A DNA stretch of 64,000 nt from Clostridium carboxidivorans P7 (GCF_001038625.1 NZ_CP011803.1:2294001-2358000), one strand, 5' to 3'. Numbered from the stretch's first letter, positions 54,360 to 63,847 are shown. Made by a program: numbers and translations. Notes: a model not told the origin generated them from the letters alone.

Positions 54360-56084
54360 TTGAGTTTGATTACTCTTACTATAAATAATAAACAAGTGCA
54401 AGTGGAAAAAGGCGCTACTATACTACAAGCTGCAAAACTGCTTGAAATAGAAATACCTACTTTGTGCCATTTAAAACTTCACGACGGATTTGAAAACAAG
54501 CCTGGTTCCTGTAGAGTTTGTGTGGTAGAAGTAGAAGGCAGAAGAAATCTTGCCCCTGCATGTACTACTCCTGTAACTGAAGGTATGGTAGTAAAAACTA
54601 ATTCCATAAAAGCAATAAAGGCTCGTAGAAATGTAGTAGAACTTATTCTTTCAGACCACCCACAAAACTGCTTGCTTTGTGAAAAGAGCACTAACTGTGA
54701 ACTTCAAGCTTTAGCAGCTGATATGGGAATACATGAAATTAAGTATAAGGGTGAAATGTCAACTTATGCAAAGGATACTTCTAGTCCTTCCATAGTTCGT
54801 GATTTAGATAAATGTATACTATGTAGAAGATGTGAAACTGTATGCAGCGAAATCCAAACTGTTTCTGCATTATCTGCAGTAAGCAGAGGTTTTGACACTA
54901 TTGTATCTCCTGCTTTTGGTACTGCAATGGTAGAAACGAACTGTACCTTCTGTGGTCAATGTGTGGCAGTGTGTCCAACAGGTGCTTTAGCAGAAGTTAA
55001 TAACACAACTAAAGTTTGGGATGCATTAAACACTGAAGGTAAGCTTGTTATAGTACAAACTGCACCAGCTGTAAGAGCAGCTCTTGGAGAAGAATTTGGT
55101 TTAGAATATGGAAAACCAGTTACAGGTAAAATGGTTGCAGCACTTCGTTCTTTAGGCTTTGATAAAGTTTTTGATACAGATTTTGCTGCTGATTTAACTA
55201 TAATGGAAGAAGCAACAGAGCTTATGGGTAGAATCACAAATGGAGGCAAGCTTCCAATGCTTACAAGCTGCTGTCCTGGATGGATAAACTTTATTGAACA
55301 TGAATTTAGTGATTTACTTGATTCTCCATCCAGCTGTAAGTCACCTCAACAAATGTTTGGTGCTGTAGCTAAGACTTATTTTGCTGAAAAAATGAATATG
55401 GACCCTAAGGACATCATATTGGTTTCAGTTATGCCTTGCCTTGCTAAAAAATATGAAGCTGCAAGACCTGAAATGAATAGTGATGTGGATATTGTTATAA
55501 GTACTAGAGAGCTTGCAAAAATGATTAAAGAAGCAGGCATAAACTTTGAAAAGCTTCAAGATGAAGATTTTGACAGTCTTCTTGGTGAATCAACTGGTGC
55601 TGCTGTTATATTTGGAGTAACAGGTGGTGTTATGGAAGCTGCTCTTCGTACAGCTTATGAATGGATTACTGGAGAAACTTTAGATAATGTAGATTTTGAA
55701 GTTGTTCGTGGTTTAGATGGAATAAAGGAAGCTTCAATAAAAATAAAAGACTTAGAAGTAAAAGCTGCTATTGTAAGTGGTCTTGGAAATGCACGTAAAC
55801 TTCTAAACAAGATTAGAGAAGGAAAAGCTGATTATCAAATAATCGAAATAATGGCTTGCCCTGGTGGATGTATTGATGGTGGCGGTCAACCATATATCCA
55901 TGGAAAATACGAAATTTTAAAAGACAGAATGAATGCTTTATATGAAGAAGATAAAAATAAAACTTTAAGAAAATCTCATGAAAATCCAGCTATAATTAAG
56001 CTGTATGAGGAATTCTTAGGTAAACCAAATAGTGAAAAAGCACACAAATTACTTCATACTAAATATACTAATAAAGAGTGCTAA
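54360..56084 (+). CDS. hydA: [FeFe] hydrogenase catalytic subunit HydA
   Basis: 574 residues from TTG 54360, five bases after AGAGGTGG; this gives the standard N-terminus. [2Fe-2S] ferredoxin domain, His-Cys3 cluster (HPQNCLLCEKSTNCELQ), two [4Fe-4S] (CILCRRCETVC, CTFCGQCVAVCP), then the H-cluster motifs L1 TSCCPGW (about 300), L2 MPCLAKKYEA (about 357) and L3 MACPGGCIDGGGQP (about 497). It interconverts protons and hydrogen. With HydB and HydC in one operon it forms the trimeric NAD- and ferredoxin-linked bifurcating hydrogenase. Maturases HydEFG are not in the window. Confidence 0.96.
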   Translation: MSLITLTINNKQVQVEKGATILQAAKLLEIEIPTLCHLKLHDGFENKPGSCRVCVVEVEGRRNLAPACTTPVTEGMVVKTNSIKAIKARRNVVELILSDHPQNCLLCEKSTNCELQALAADMGIHEIKYKGEMSTYAKDTSSPSIVRDLDKCILCRRCETVCSEIQTVSALSAVSRGFDTIVSPAFGTAMVETNCTFCGQCVAVCPTGALAEVNNTTKVWDALNTEGKLVIVQTAPAVRAALGEEFGLEYGKPVTGKMVAALRSLGFDKVFDTDFAADLTIMEEATELMGRITNGGKLPMLTSCCPGWINFIEHEFSDLLDSPSSCKSPQQMFGAVAKTYFAEKMNMDPKDIILVSVMPCLAKKYEAARPEMNSDVDIVISTRELAKMIKEAGINFEKLQDEDFDSLLGESTGAAVIFGVTGGVMEAALRTAYEWITGETLDNVDFEVVRGLDGIKEASIKIKDLEVKAAIVSGLGNARKLLNKIREGKADYQIIEIMACPGGCIDGGGQPYIHGKYEILKDRMNALYEEDKNKTLRKSHENPAIIKLYEEFLGKPNSEKAHKLLHTKYTNKEC

Positions 56085-56129
56085 AATATTAAATTGCTAC
56101 CCTAAACCCTAAAGATTTATATAAAAGTC

Positions 56130-56165
56130 AAGGATACATTAAATTCCCCAATTTAATGTATCCTT
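56130..56165 (+). terminator. Strong terminator after hydA
   Basis: AAGGATACATTAAATT and AATTTAATGTATCCTT, 16 bp, loop CCCC, then GCTTTTTTATTTT. Confidence 0.92.
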
Positions 56166-56263
56166 GCTTTTTTATTTTAAATTAAAGCAAAAGGACAAAT
56201 CACATATTTATGGCAAGAAGAATAGCCTATTAATAAAGTGTTTTTATTAATGGAGGTATTTCC

Positions 56264-57076
56264 ATGGAATATTATGTTCTAGTAGAGCCAAATGTAAAAA
56301 TTTATGTACAGGATCTTAATCCCGAGGGCAAGAAAACAATTTTATTTCTACACGGTTGGCCTGGAAGTCATAAGCTGTTTGAATATCAGTTTGATAAGCT
56401 TCCTAAGATGGGCTTCAGATGCATCGGAATAGATACTAGAGGATTTGGCAATTCAGATAAACCTTATGGAGGTTACGACTACAATAGGTTGTCAGACGAT
56501 GTTAGATGTGTGGTTAATGCATTAAATTTAAATGATTTTACACTAGCAGGACATTCAACTGGTGGAGCTATAGCTATTCGATACATGTCTCGTTATAAAG
56601 GATACGGAGTATCTAAACTTGCTCTTTTTGCCGCAGCAGCTCCTAGTCTTATCAAACGCCCAAATTTCCCATATGGTTTAGAAAAGGAGTCCGTAACTAA
56701 AATTATTGAGGGAACATACACAGATCGTCCTAAAATGCTCAGTGATTTCGGTGATATTTTTTTCTTTAAACATATAACCAAATCATTCTCTGATTGGTTC
56801 TTTCAATTAGGTTTACAGGCAGCAGGTTGGGCAACTGCATCCATTGCAAATACTTGGATAAAAGAAGTACTATTTTCTGACCTATCAGCAATAAATGTTC
56901 CAACCTTAATTATTCATGGCATTCATGACAAAGTCGTTCCATTTTCACTAGCTAAAATACAAAACCAAAACATTAAAAATTCAAAACTTGTGCCCTTTGA
57001 ATTCAGTGGTCATGGGTCGTTCTATGATGAACAAGATAAATTTAACGAAGAATTGATGAAATTTATTGGAGAATGA
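56264..57076 (+). CDS. Alpha/beta hydrolase
   Basis: 270 residues. Oxyanion region FLHGWPGSHKLF, nucleophile elbow LAGHSTGGAIAIRY (Ser about 98), acid in HGIHDKVVPF and base in FSGHGSFYDE. The set matches the non-haem chloroperoxidase/esterase-like group. Substrate unknown. ATG 56264 after GGAGGTATTTCC. Single gene, convergent with the flavoprotein gene. Confidence 0.88.
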   Translation: MEYYVLVEPNVKIYVQDLNPEGKKTILFLHGWPGSHKLFEYQFDKLPKMGFRCIGIDTRGFGNSDKPYGGYDYNRLSDDVRCVVNALNLNDFTLAGHSTGGAIAIRYMSRYKGYGVSKLALFAAAAPSLIKRPNFPYGLEKESVTKIIEGTYTDRPKMLSDFGDIFFFKHITKSFSDWFFQLGLQAAGWATASIANTWIKEVLFSDLSAINVPTLIIHGIHDKVVPFSLAKIQNQNIKNSKLVPFEFSGHGSFYDEQDKFNEELMKFIGE

Positions 57077-57117
57077 AGTTTGAAAAAATCACTGTTTTAT
57101 TAGAAAATGCATAAAAA

Positions 57118-57137
57118 TAGCCGGTATTAACCGGCTA
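57118..57137. terminator. Short bidirectional terminator
   Basis: TAGCCGGT and ACCGGCTA with a four-base loop and A/T-rich flanks on both sides. Confidence 0.8.
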
Positions 57138-57174
57138 AAAATTGTAATTCTTAAATTCAAATTTATAAAAAACA

Positions 57175-57801
57175 TTAACGTATGAAATTTGTCCAAACAG
57201 CTTTTTCTGTTTTAGGAATACCAATGCCATGTTTCTTACCTAGTTGAATACACTTAAGAAGCCATGCCATATTTTTGCCAATGTTACGCATAGTTTGCAA
57301 TCCTTCCAAATCCTTCTTAACATCTTCAGGTGTAGATCCATGCACCATATTCCAATAAGTAGATGATACAACTGGCATTTCTGCAATAGTAAAATACTTA
57401 TTAAGTACATCTATAGATGCTGTAGTTCCAGCACGTCTTGCTGATGCAATGGCAGCAGCCGGTTTGTGTCTAAATACACCTGAACCCGCATAAAACAATC
57501 TATCCAAAACAGATAGCAAACGTCCACTAGGATGTGCATAATAAACAGGTGTACCAAATATGAAACCATCTGCACTTTCTGCCTTCTTCAATAACTCATT
57601 TATACTATCATCCTCAAATACACAAGCATTGTGTAAATCTCCACATTTATTGCAACCAATACAATCACGAATTGGTTGATTACCAATATGCACAATCTCA
57701 CATTCAATTTGTTCTTCTTTTAAAACTTTTGTAATTTCTTCTAATGCTGTATAAGTACATCCATTAGTTCTTGAACTACCATTTAATAATAAAACTTTCA
57801 T
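57175..57801 (-). CDS. Iron-sulfur flavoprotein / NADPH-dependent FMN reductase family
   Basis: 208 residues. Flavodoxin-like start (VLLLNGSSRTNGCTYTALEE), a compact Cys cluster (CIGCNKCGDLHNACVF) able to hold [4Fe-4S], and FMN loop FGTPVYYAHPSGRLLSVLDR. This is the iron-sulfur flavoprotein type seen in methanogens and clostridia; it passes electrons to small acceptors. Divergent from an HxlR regulator which probably controls it. Confidence 0.85.
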   Translation of the reverse strand: MKVLLLNGSSRTNGCTYTALEEITKVLKEEQIECEIVHIGNQPIRDCIGCNKCGDLHNACVFEDDSINELLKKAESADGFIFGTPVYYAHPSGRLLSVLDRLFYAGSGVFRHKPAAAIASARRAGTTASIDVLNKYFTIAEMPVVSSTYWNMVHGSTPEDVKKDLEGLQTMRNIGKNMAWLLKCIQLGKKHGIGIPKTEKAVWTNFIR

Positions 57802-58031
57802 TTTTATTTTTCCTCCTTATTCTATATGCTCATACTATCAGTGAAAAATAGTATATTGCTATATAATTATATTTTCCATGTTGAAATAGCCATATTCTAA
57901 GTAAATTGACATTCCTTCTTGCCTCAACTATAATTATATCGTAAATAAGCAACTTAGCAATAATGCACTTTTTTGTTATATAATATACTTTTAGTTATAT
58001 ACTATACTTTTTGATAGTAAGGAGATTTAAT

Positions 58032-58388
58032 ATGGATAGAGCTAAATTAGAAAGTTATCACTGTACAGTAGAAGCCGCAATGGATATTGTTGGTGGGAAG
58101 TATAAAGCCATTATAATATATGAACTCATTGATAAGACGCTTCGATATAATGAAATACAAAAACGTATTCCACAGGCAACGCCAAGAATGCTCAGTCGTC
58201 AGCTGAAAGAACTGGAAATCGATGGCATCGTCAATCGTGTTCTTTATCCTGTAGTTCCACCTAAGACAGAATACTCACTTACTGAGCTGGGCAATACATT
58301 TGTTCCTATAGTAAAGCTACTTTGTAAGTGGGGAGAAGACTATTTTAAATTAAATGATGTACCAACACCTTGTAATAAATCAGAATAA
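58032..58388 (+). CDS. HxlR-family transcriptional regulator
   Basis: 118 residues from ATG 58032, eight bases after AAGGAG. HxlR winged helix: CTVEAAMDIVGGKYKAIIIY, ELIDKTLRYNEIQKRIPQAT, PRMLSRQLKELEIDGIVNRV, PPKTEYSLTELGNTF. The first-strand Cys (YHCTVE) is where HxlR/HypR-type proteins sense thiol or aldehyde stress. Divergent from the flavoprotein gene. Confidence 0.92.
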   Translation: MDRAKLESYHCTVEAAMDIVGGKYKAIIIYELIDKTLRYNEIQKRIPQATPRMLSRQLKELEIDGIVNRVLYPVVPPKTEYSLTELGNTFVPIVKLLCKWGEDYFKLNDVPTPCNKSE

Positions 58389-58401
58389 CTTAAGAAAAGA
58401 T

Positions 58402-58442
58402 AGGTGTTTAAAATTACTCAAAAAAGTAATTTTAAACACCTT
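58402..58442 (+). terminator. Strong terminator after the HxlR gene
   Basis: AGGTGTTTAAAATTACT and AGTAATTTTAAACACCT, 17 bp, loop of CAAAAA. Confidence 0.85.
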
Positions 58443-58451
58443 CTCATATAA

Positions 58452-58483
58452 AAAACTCACCTTCATTGTCCCCTCAAAAAAGC
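58452..58483 (-). repeat. End fragment of the 2506-2898 repeat, overlapping the TauE stop
   Basis: On the minus strand CTTTTTTGAGGGGACAATGA then AGGTGAGTTTT matches the left end of the repeat near 2506. The last codons and the TGA stop of the TauE gene lie inside it. Confidence 0.7.
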
Positions 58484-59241
58484 TGTGCAGGCAATATGTC
58501 AAATAACACTTTAACAAAGAATATGGCTAATACAGTCATAATAATAGGTCGTACTATTCTTGCCCCTTTTTTGGTAAAATAACCAGCACCAATGTAATTT
58601 CCTGCAATATTAAATAAGCCTGCAACTAATCCTAAAATAAGAATTACCTTTCCATTTATCATAAAGGTAATTAATGCTGCCACATTTGAAGATAAGTTAA
58701 TAGCTTTCGTGGTTCCTGTTGACAGGTTTAAACCCAAATGTGCAACACCTGTAAGTAACAATAGTAGAAATGTTCCTGCTCCAGGTCCATAAAAACCATC
58801 GTACATTCCTACCAAAAACGCTATAAGCATACAAATTAAATAGGTTTTAGCATTTGATAATGTTTTAATGTCTTCACTTTCTTCAAAATTACGTTTGCGC
58901 AAAACATAAAAAGCAGTGATTGGTAATATAGCTAGCATTAAAACTTTAAAGTAAAAATCATTAATTTTTAAAGCAATTGCAGCACCAATTGATGATCCCA
59001 TCAATGCACAAACAGCACTACAGGCTGCCAATTTCAATTTGATATAGCCATTTTTAGCATAGCGATATGTAGCTATAGTTGTACCCATACTTGAACTCAA
59101 TTTATTTGTACCAATAGCCAGATGAACTGGGACTCCAGAAATCATAAAGGCTGGAATGGATATAAGCCCTCCACCACCTGCAATTGCATCTACAAAACCG
59201 GCAAAAAAAACCAATGGACATACGATAATATACTCAATCAT
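58474..59241 (-). CDS. TauE/SafE-family membrane transporter
   Basis: 255 residues from ATG 59241, seven bases after AAGGAG. Eight helices in two related halves, with AGFVDAIAGGGGLISIPAFM in the first and GMYDGFYGPGAGTFLLLLLT in the second: the TauE/SafE signature of anion exporters or importers (sulfite, sulfoacetate, others). The C-terminus ends in sequence supplied by a repeat fragment. Divergent from a LysR gene, its probable regulator. Confidence 0.88.
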   Translation of the reverse strand: MIEYIIVCPLVFFAGFVDAIAGGGGLISIPAFMISGVPVHLAIGTNKLSSSMGTTIATYRYAKNGYIKLKLAACSAVCALMGSSIGAAIALKINDFYFKVLMLAILPITAFYVLRKRNFEESEDIKTLSNAKTYLICMLIAFLVGMYDGFYGPGAGTFLLLLLTGVAHLGLNLSTGTTKAINLSSNVAALITFMINGKVILILGLVAGLFNIAGNYIGAGYFTKKGARIVRPIIMTVLAIFFVKVLFDILPAQLF

Positions 59242-59356
59242 TTTCAATCTCCTTATAAGCTTTATTGATGAGTTGATATTATCATTGTTTTGTTATATAA
59301 TCAAATTTATATATTTTACTATATATATAAATTTAATTTATACTGAGGTGATAAAA

Positions 59357-60316
59357 TTGTTTCAAAACATGCATTATGTTTATGAAGTATACAAGTCTGG
59401 AAGCTTCTCAAAGGCAGCAGAAAACTTGCATATGACACAGCCAGCTTTAAGTATTGCAATTCGTAAATTGGAACAGGAAATTGGTCAACCTTTATTTGAA
59501 CGAAGAACATCCCCACTAAAGTTAACAGCTGCGGGACACATATACATAGATAAAGTGGAAAAGATTGTATCAATAGAACAAGAATGTGCTGACTGCTTTG
59601 AAAACTTAAATGAAGTTAAAGTTGGAAAAATTACAATTGGTGGTGCTATCATATCTATGACCTATTTGCTTCCTGAACTTATTGTTGAATTTTCAAATCA
59701 GTATCCGGGAATAGAAATTGCTGCAAAGGAAGCACCTCTTCCTGTACTTAAAAATATGCTGACAGAAGGAAGCATTGACTTAATTTTAGATACTGATTGG
59801 TTTGAAGAAGAAGTCTTCCAATCTGTTCCTTTATTTGAAAATCAAATTTTACTGGGTATACCTTTGAATATTACTGTAGATGCAAAAATTTTTGCTTGCG
59901 GTATGACATCTGAGGAAATCAAAAAAAATAAGCATCTTTCTCAAAACCAACCCGCTATTGGACTATACGGTATGGAAAATTTGCCTTTCCTATTGCTAGA
60001 GCCCACAAATGAAATTTTTGGAAGATCAAAGGCTATTTTTGATTATTATCACATTAACCCATTAGTAAAGATGTCCTTTAATCAACAAATGACTTCTTTT
60101 GAGTTTGCTTCAAAAGGACTTGGAGCTGTTTTCATTTCCGACACCCTTATAAAATGTTCTCCTGATGCAGAAAATCTCCGTTTTTACAAATTGAAATGTC
60201 CTATGCCAAAGCGTGGAGTTGCTATTGCTTACAATAAAAAGAGATATGTTACTAAAGCCACTAAACGTTTTATTGATTACACTGCAGAATTTTATAAAAA
60301 TAAACTTATTCCTTGA
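59357..60316 (+). CDS. LysR-family transcriptional regulator
   Basis: 319 residues from TTG 59357, after GAGGTGATAAAA. Winged helix: MHYVYEVYKSGSFSKAAENL, HMTQPALSIAIRKLEQEIGQ, PLFERRTSPLKLT; then the two-lobe co-inducer domain. It is divergent from the TauE transporter with a 115-base shared region, the classical LysR arrangement. Confidence 0.92.
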   Translation: MFQNMHYVYEVYKSGSFSKAAENLHMTQPALSIAIRKLEQEIGQPLFERRTSPLKLTAAGHIYIDKVEKIVSIEQECADCFENLNEVKVGKITIGGAIISMTYLLPELIVEFSNQYPGIEIAAKEAPLPVLKNMLTEGSIDLILDTDWFEEEVFQSVPLFENQILLGIPLNITVDAKIFACGMTSEEIKKNKHLSQNQPAIGLYGMENLPFLLLEPTNEIFGRSKAIFDYYHINPLVKMSFNQQMTSFEFASKGLGAVFISDTLIKCSPDAENLRFYKLKCPMPKRGVAIAYNKKRYVTKATKRFIDYTAEFYKNKLIP

Positions 60317-60340
60317 ACTTGCTGAAAAATGTATAAAAAG

Positions 60341-60438
60341 GGAGCTGCTTAACTAGTCAATTTATCTACAATATGGTGTTTTATAAATTAAAAACTAACA
60401 TGACATATTGTAGTATGTATTCCTAGTGTGACAGCTCC
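60341..60438. repeat. Imperfect 35-bp inverted repeat between converging genes
   Basis: Arms 60341-60375 and 60404-60438 are the same length and share GGAGCTG, ACTAG and CTACAATATG blocks at matching places, with about 10 mismatches; the loop is 28 A/T bases. It could act as a terminator for both neighbours or be a small MITE-like element. Confidence 0.55.
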
Positions 60439-60470
60439 AAAAAGATTATTTTCTGTAACTATATTGCCAT

Positions 60471-60806
60471 CTATTTACTTTTAATATATTCAATATATTT
60501 ATCTCCCCAAATTCTGAACTCTTTTAACACTGGTCTAAATGCTTTTCCTAAATCAGTTAACGAATACTCCACTTTAGGTGGAATTTCCGAATAAACATGT
60601 CGGCTAACCAGTCCAAAGTCTTCCAACATCCTCAATTGCTTTGTTAATGTAGCTTGTGTGATATCATCCATTCTTCTTTGTAGTTCCCCATAACGCAGTG
60701 GCCCTTCATTTAAATGATACATAATTAAAATTGACCATTTTCCCGAAAATACTTTTTGTGCTGTAAAATATGGACATTTTCCAAAAAGACTATTGGTATT
60801 CTCCAT
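60471..60806 (-). CDS. HxlR-family transcriptional regulator
   Basis: 111 residues from ATG 60806, after GGGAGGAAATATA. CPYFTAQKVFSGKWSILIMY, HLNEGPLRYGELQRRMDDIT, QATLTKQLRMLEDFGLVSRH, and PPKVEYSLTDLGKAFRP are the HxlR domain. The Cys near residue 11 matches the sensing Cys of the group. Divergent from the PNPOx-family gene, its likely target. Confidence 0.92.
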   Translation of the reverse strand: MENTNSLFGKCPYFTAQKVFSGKWSILIMYHLNEGPLRYGELQRRMDDITQATLTKQLRMLEDFGLVSRHVYSEIPPKVEYSLTDLGKAFRPVLKEFRIWGDKYIEYIKSK

Positions 60807-60934
60807 TATATTTCCTCCCATAGTATCTTTTGTATACTTACATTACCGAAAAATCGTACTTGTTATTATTATTGTACATGGTATTATTATTGCATAATCA
60901 ATTTTAACATACATATATGAGAGGAGCAATAACT

Positions 60935-61330
60935 ATGAAAAAAGCATTAGAATTTTTAAAAGAAAGTGGTACTTTTTACCTAGCAACTAACGAAGGAGAT
61001 CAACCAAGAGTAAGACCTTTTGGTGCTGTATTTGAATATGAAGGAAAACTATATATTGTCTCAAATAATACAAAAAAATGTTTTAAACAAATGATGGAAA
61101 ACCCTAAGGTTGAAATCAGTGCTATGAACAAAAAAGGTCAATGGATTCGTATTACTGGAGAAATTGCAAATGATGATAGACGTGAAGTAAAAGAATTAGC
61201 ACTTGAAGCTGTTCCATCTTTAAAATCCATGTACAGCGTTGATGATGGAATTTTTGCAACATTGTACTTTACTAAAGGAACAGCTACTATTTCTTCTTTC
61301 ACTGCTGAACCTGAAACATTTTCACTATAA
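60935..61330 (+). CDS. Pyridoxamine 5'-phosphate oxidase family protein
   Basis: 131 residues from ATG 60935, nine bases after AGAGGAG. Split-barrel flavin fold: GTFYLATNEGDQPRVRPFGA, KLYIVSNNTKKCFKQMMENP, VEISAMNKKGQWIRITGEI. Members bind FMN or F420 and act on small molecules; this short form is not the vitamin B6 enzyme PdxH. Regulated probably by the divergent HxlR. Confidence 0.88.
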   Translation: MKKALEFLKESGTFYLATNEGDQPRVRPFGAVFEYEGKLYIVSNNTKKCFKQMMENPKVEISAMNKKGQWIRITGEIANDDRREVKELALEAVPSLKSMYSVDDGIFATLYFTKGTATISSFTAEPETFSL

Positions 61331-61375
61331 TCCTAACTAAATTTCTATTTAATACTTAACTTTTGTAGTCTAAAA

Positions 61376-62078
61376 ATTATACATTGTAAAAATGCAGTGG
61401 AAGTTTGGATTTTAACTTTTACTCCGTGATATATGATAAGTGTGTCATCACGGCTAAATGTTTTAATTATTCTAAAGCTCGAAATTTTTGAAAGCCTAAG
61501 AACTTTGTCAAACTCGGTTCCCTCAGACAGGACTAAAGTTCTAAGACTTTCAAAAATTTTAAGCTAAGAATAATACTAAAACAATTTAGCTAATGTGATG
61601 ACACACTTATCATATATCACTGTATAAAAGTTAAAATCCAAACTAGTAACTTCAAACGTACCCATATAATTAAATTGTCATAAGTCATTTTAGTAATTCA
61701 AAATTATATTTATCAATACCTTTAAGGCAAATAGTTGGGTATTATGAAAGCTACGCTTTATATCATAGTGTATTATAAGCAATTTTTTATATTAAAATTA
61801 CAATAGTTACTACACAGCTTTTTAGGTGGAGGGAGCTTTGAATATATGGTGCATAAAAGCTTTTGAGTAAATTTAGAAGCTCTTATGACTAAAATTTTAA
61901 AAATCCCGTAATTTGAATCAAGACGATTCAAGCCGCGAAAGTCCCAGGAAGGGACATTTGAGCGGGTAGGGATTTTTAAATTTTAGGCATTTAGAGCTCC
62001 TTAATGAACGGTTGGCTTTTATACACCATATATTCAACGCGGACTCCGCCTAAAAAGCTGTGTCGCAATGTACTTATT
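61376..62078. repeat. Complete AB palindromic element (about 700 bp)
   Basis: Order: left end (ACATTGTAAAAATGCAGTGG), A hairpin 61402-61644 (243 nt), AT-rich spacer, B hairpin 61812-62063 (252 nt), right end (TGTGTCGCAATGTACTTATT). The spacer 61640-61720 is also present, inverted, next to the A hairpin at 50790. No ORF. The B copy differs from that at 25239 by paired changes. It ends nine bases from the amine oxidase stop. Confidence 0.88.
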
Positions 62079-62086
62079 ATATATTC

Positions 62087-63766
62087 TTACATTTTTCTTT
62101 CAGCCTTAACACTGCGAACTAAACTGTTGGCAGCTAATTTTCCGGTGGATAGAGCCCCCTGCATCCAACCATGGGTTGCAGAGGTATGTTCTCCTGCAAA
62201 GAACACCCTATTATCGTATTCTGGTTTTAAAATATTATGTGAAAAAATTCTTTTTTGTTCTGGTGTAAAAAATGCCACGGCTCCTCTAAACCATTCTTCA
62301 TTATTCCAATGGATAAATTTTGACTGTGTTACTATAGAATCTAGATAATTTCTAGGAAGACCATGAACTTGCTCAACCTGTCTTTTAACTTGCTGGAAGT
62401 GTGCATCTCCCTTTATAGCCCCTATATGTGTAGCATATTTGTTTAAATTGTATGAACCTATTAATACTCCTGGTTCATTTGGGTTAGCTCCAGTCATAAC
62501 ATGATCTGAAGGATATAATATATTTGTTATAGATAGGTCAGTATTAGACACGCCACCTACAATCCTTCCGTAATCCGCATTTTCTTCCCAAAAACGCTTT
62601 TTGCATAGTAGTAGAGTTCTATGTCCATCCACATAATTTATTTCTCTTATTGCCTGCATTTTTCTATTACTAAAGAAAGGTGCAATATCCATAGTTGAAA
62701 GTGTTGTAAATGGGATGGCACAAATAACATAGTCAAATCCTTCTGTAGTTTCTCCTTTAATATTATTTCCTTGATATCTCAATACAACCTTTTTTTCATT
62801 TTCAGTTTTATATATTCCCAATACCTGACTGCCGCCTTTCCAGGTCACCTTTCCCAGTTCATTCTGAGGAATTCTATATTCTTTAGGTACTTTAGATGTT
62901 AGAGACTTGTAAAATGCAATTGGCAAGTTTACATTGCCACCAGCAACTCTGTAAAGATAAGAAAAATTTTCTGGATAATCTTCCTGCAGTACTTCATTGT
63001 AGGATAAATCAATTAGTGCACCTGTAAATGCATCAACACTTGCTATCATATCTATAGCATCAGGACTAAGCCCCAGCATTTCAAAATTTTGACGGATGCT
63101 AATATTAAGTAAAGTATTATAACTTGGATTATATTTAGGAAGAATTTTTAAAATTTCAGCTCTTATTTCTGGACGCAGCTTATTCATAAAAAAATGCACT
63201 GCATATTCATAAAGTTTGGGCCAGGTTGTATTTTTTTCTATTTGTCTTAAATTATATTTTGGATATATTTTTTTTTCAATGCTTTTAGGATCTCTTCTAG
63301 CTCTTGTTTCTTGTACATATACAAAGTTATTAGGATTGTTTTGAATAAATGGCTGCGTAGCAAGTCCAAAAAGATTAATATAATGCCAGGTAGTTTCATG
63401 TGCTACTGGAATTCTAATTGGACCAAGTTCCCCATAAAACTTTTTATCTTCATCAAAATAGTAAGTATATACTCTTCCACCCACTCTATCTTTTAGAGCA
63501 TCAAACACTGTTATGTCAAACCCAAGTTTTCTAAGTTCAAAAGCTGCTGACATACCAGCAAGACCTCCACCTATAATACCTACCTTAATTTTCTTAAATT
63601 CACCTGGATATGCATAATTTAAAATATCCGGCGGAGGACCTAAAAGCTTAATAATGTTATTAAAGTCACCTAGTCTACCTGACTTGCGTAATGCATTTTT
63701 TAACAATGCATATCTTTGCTCATTAGATGGATTGAATGGTTGAATATCAGCTCTATATACTTCCAT
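62087..63766 (-). CDS. Flavin-containing amine oxidase (L-amino-acid oxidase-like)
   Basis: 559 residues. After a 50-residue N-terminal helix region comes the FAD dinucleotide motif VGIIGGGLAGMSAAFELRKL, then VFDALKDRVGGRVYTYYFDE and YGELGPIRIPVAHETTWHYI of the monoamine oxidase fold. The C-terminal FAD motif is VFFAGEHTSATHGWMQGALS. It oxidises an amine or amino acid to the imine; the normal acceptor is oxygen, unusual for an anaerobe, so another acceptor or an oxygen-protection role is possible. No signal peptide. The ATG at 63766 has AGGAGTTGTAGTAACTT before it. Confidence 0.9.
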   Translation of the reverse strand: MEVYRADIQPFNPSNEQRYALLKNALRKSGRLGDFNNIIKLLGPPPDILNYAYPGEFKKIKVGIIGGGLAGMSAAFELRKLGFDITVFDALKDRVGGRVYTYYFDEDKKFYGELGPIRIPVAHETTWHYINLFGLATQPFIQNNPNNFVYVQETRARRDPKSIEKKIYPKYNLRQIEKNTTWPKLYEYAVHFFMNKLRPEIRAEILKILPKYNPSYNTLLNISIRQNFEMLGLSPDAIDMIASVDAFTGALIDLSYNEVLQEDYPENFSYLYRVAGGNVNLPIAFYKSLTSKVPKEYRIPQNELGKVTWKGGSQVLGIYKTENEKKVVLRYQGNNIKGETTEGFDYVICAIPFTTLSTMDIAPFFSNRKMQAIREINYVDGHRTLLLCKKRFWEENADYGRIVGGVSNTDLSITNILYPSDHVMTGANPNEPGVLIGSYNLNKYATHIGAIKGDAHFQQVKRQVEQVHGLPRNYLDSIVTQSKFIHWNNEEWFRGAVAFFTPEQKRIFSHNILKPEYDNRVFFAGEHTSATHGWMQGALSTGKLAANSLVRSVKAERKM

Positions 63767-63847
63767 AAGTTACTACAACTCCTAAAAATATTCCTTAATA
63801 ACATGTATATTCAATGTTATATATCTAATTCCAACTAAGTTAACTTT

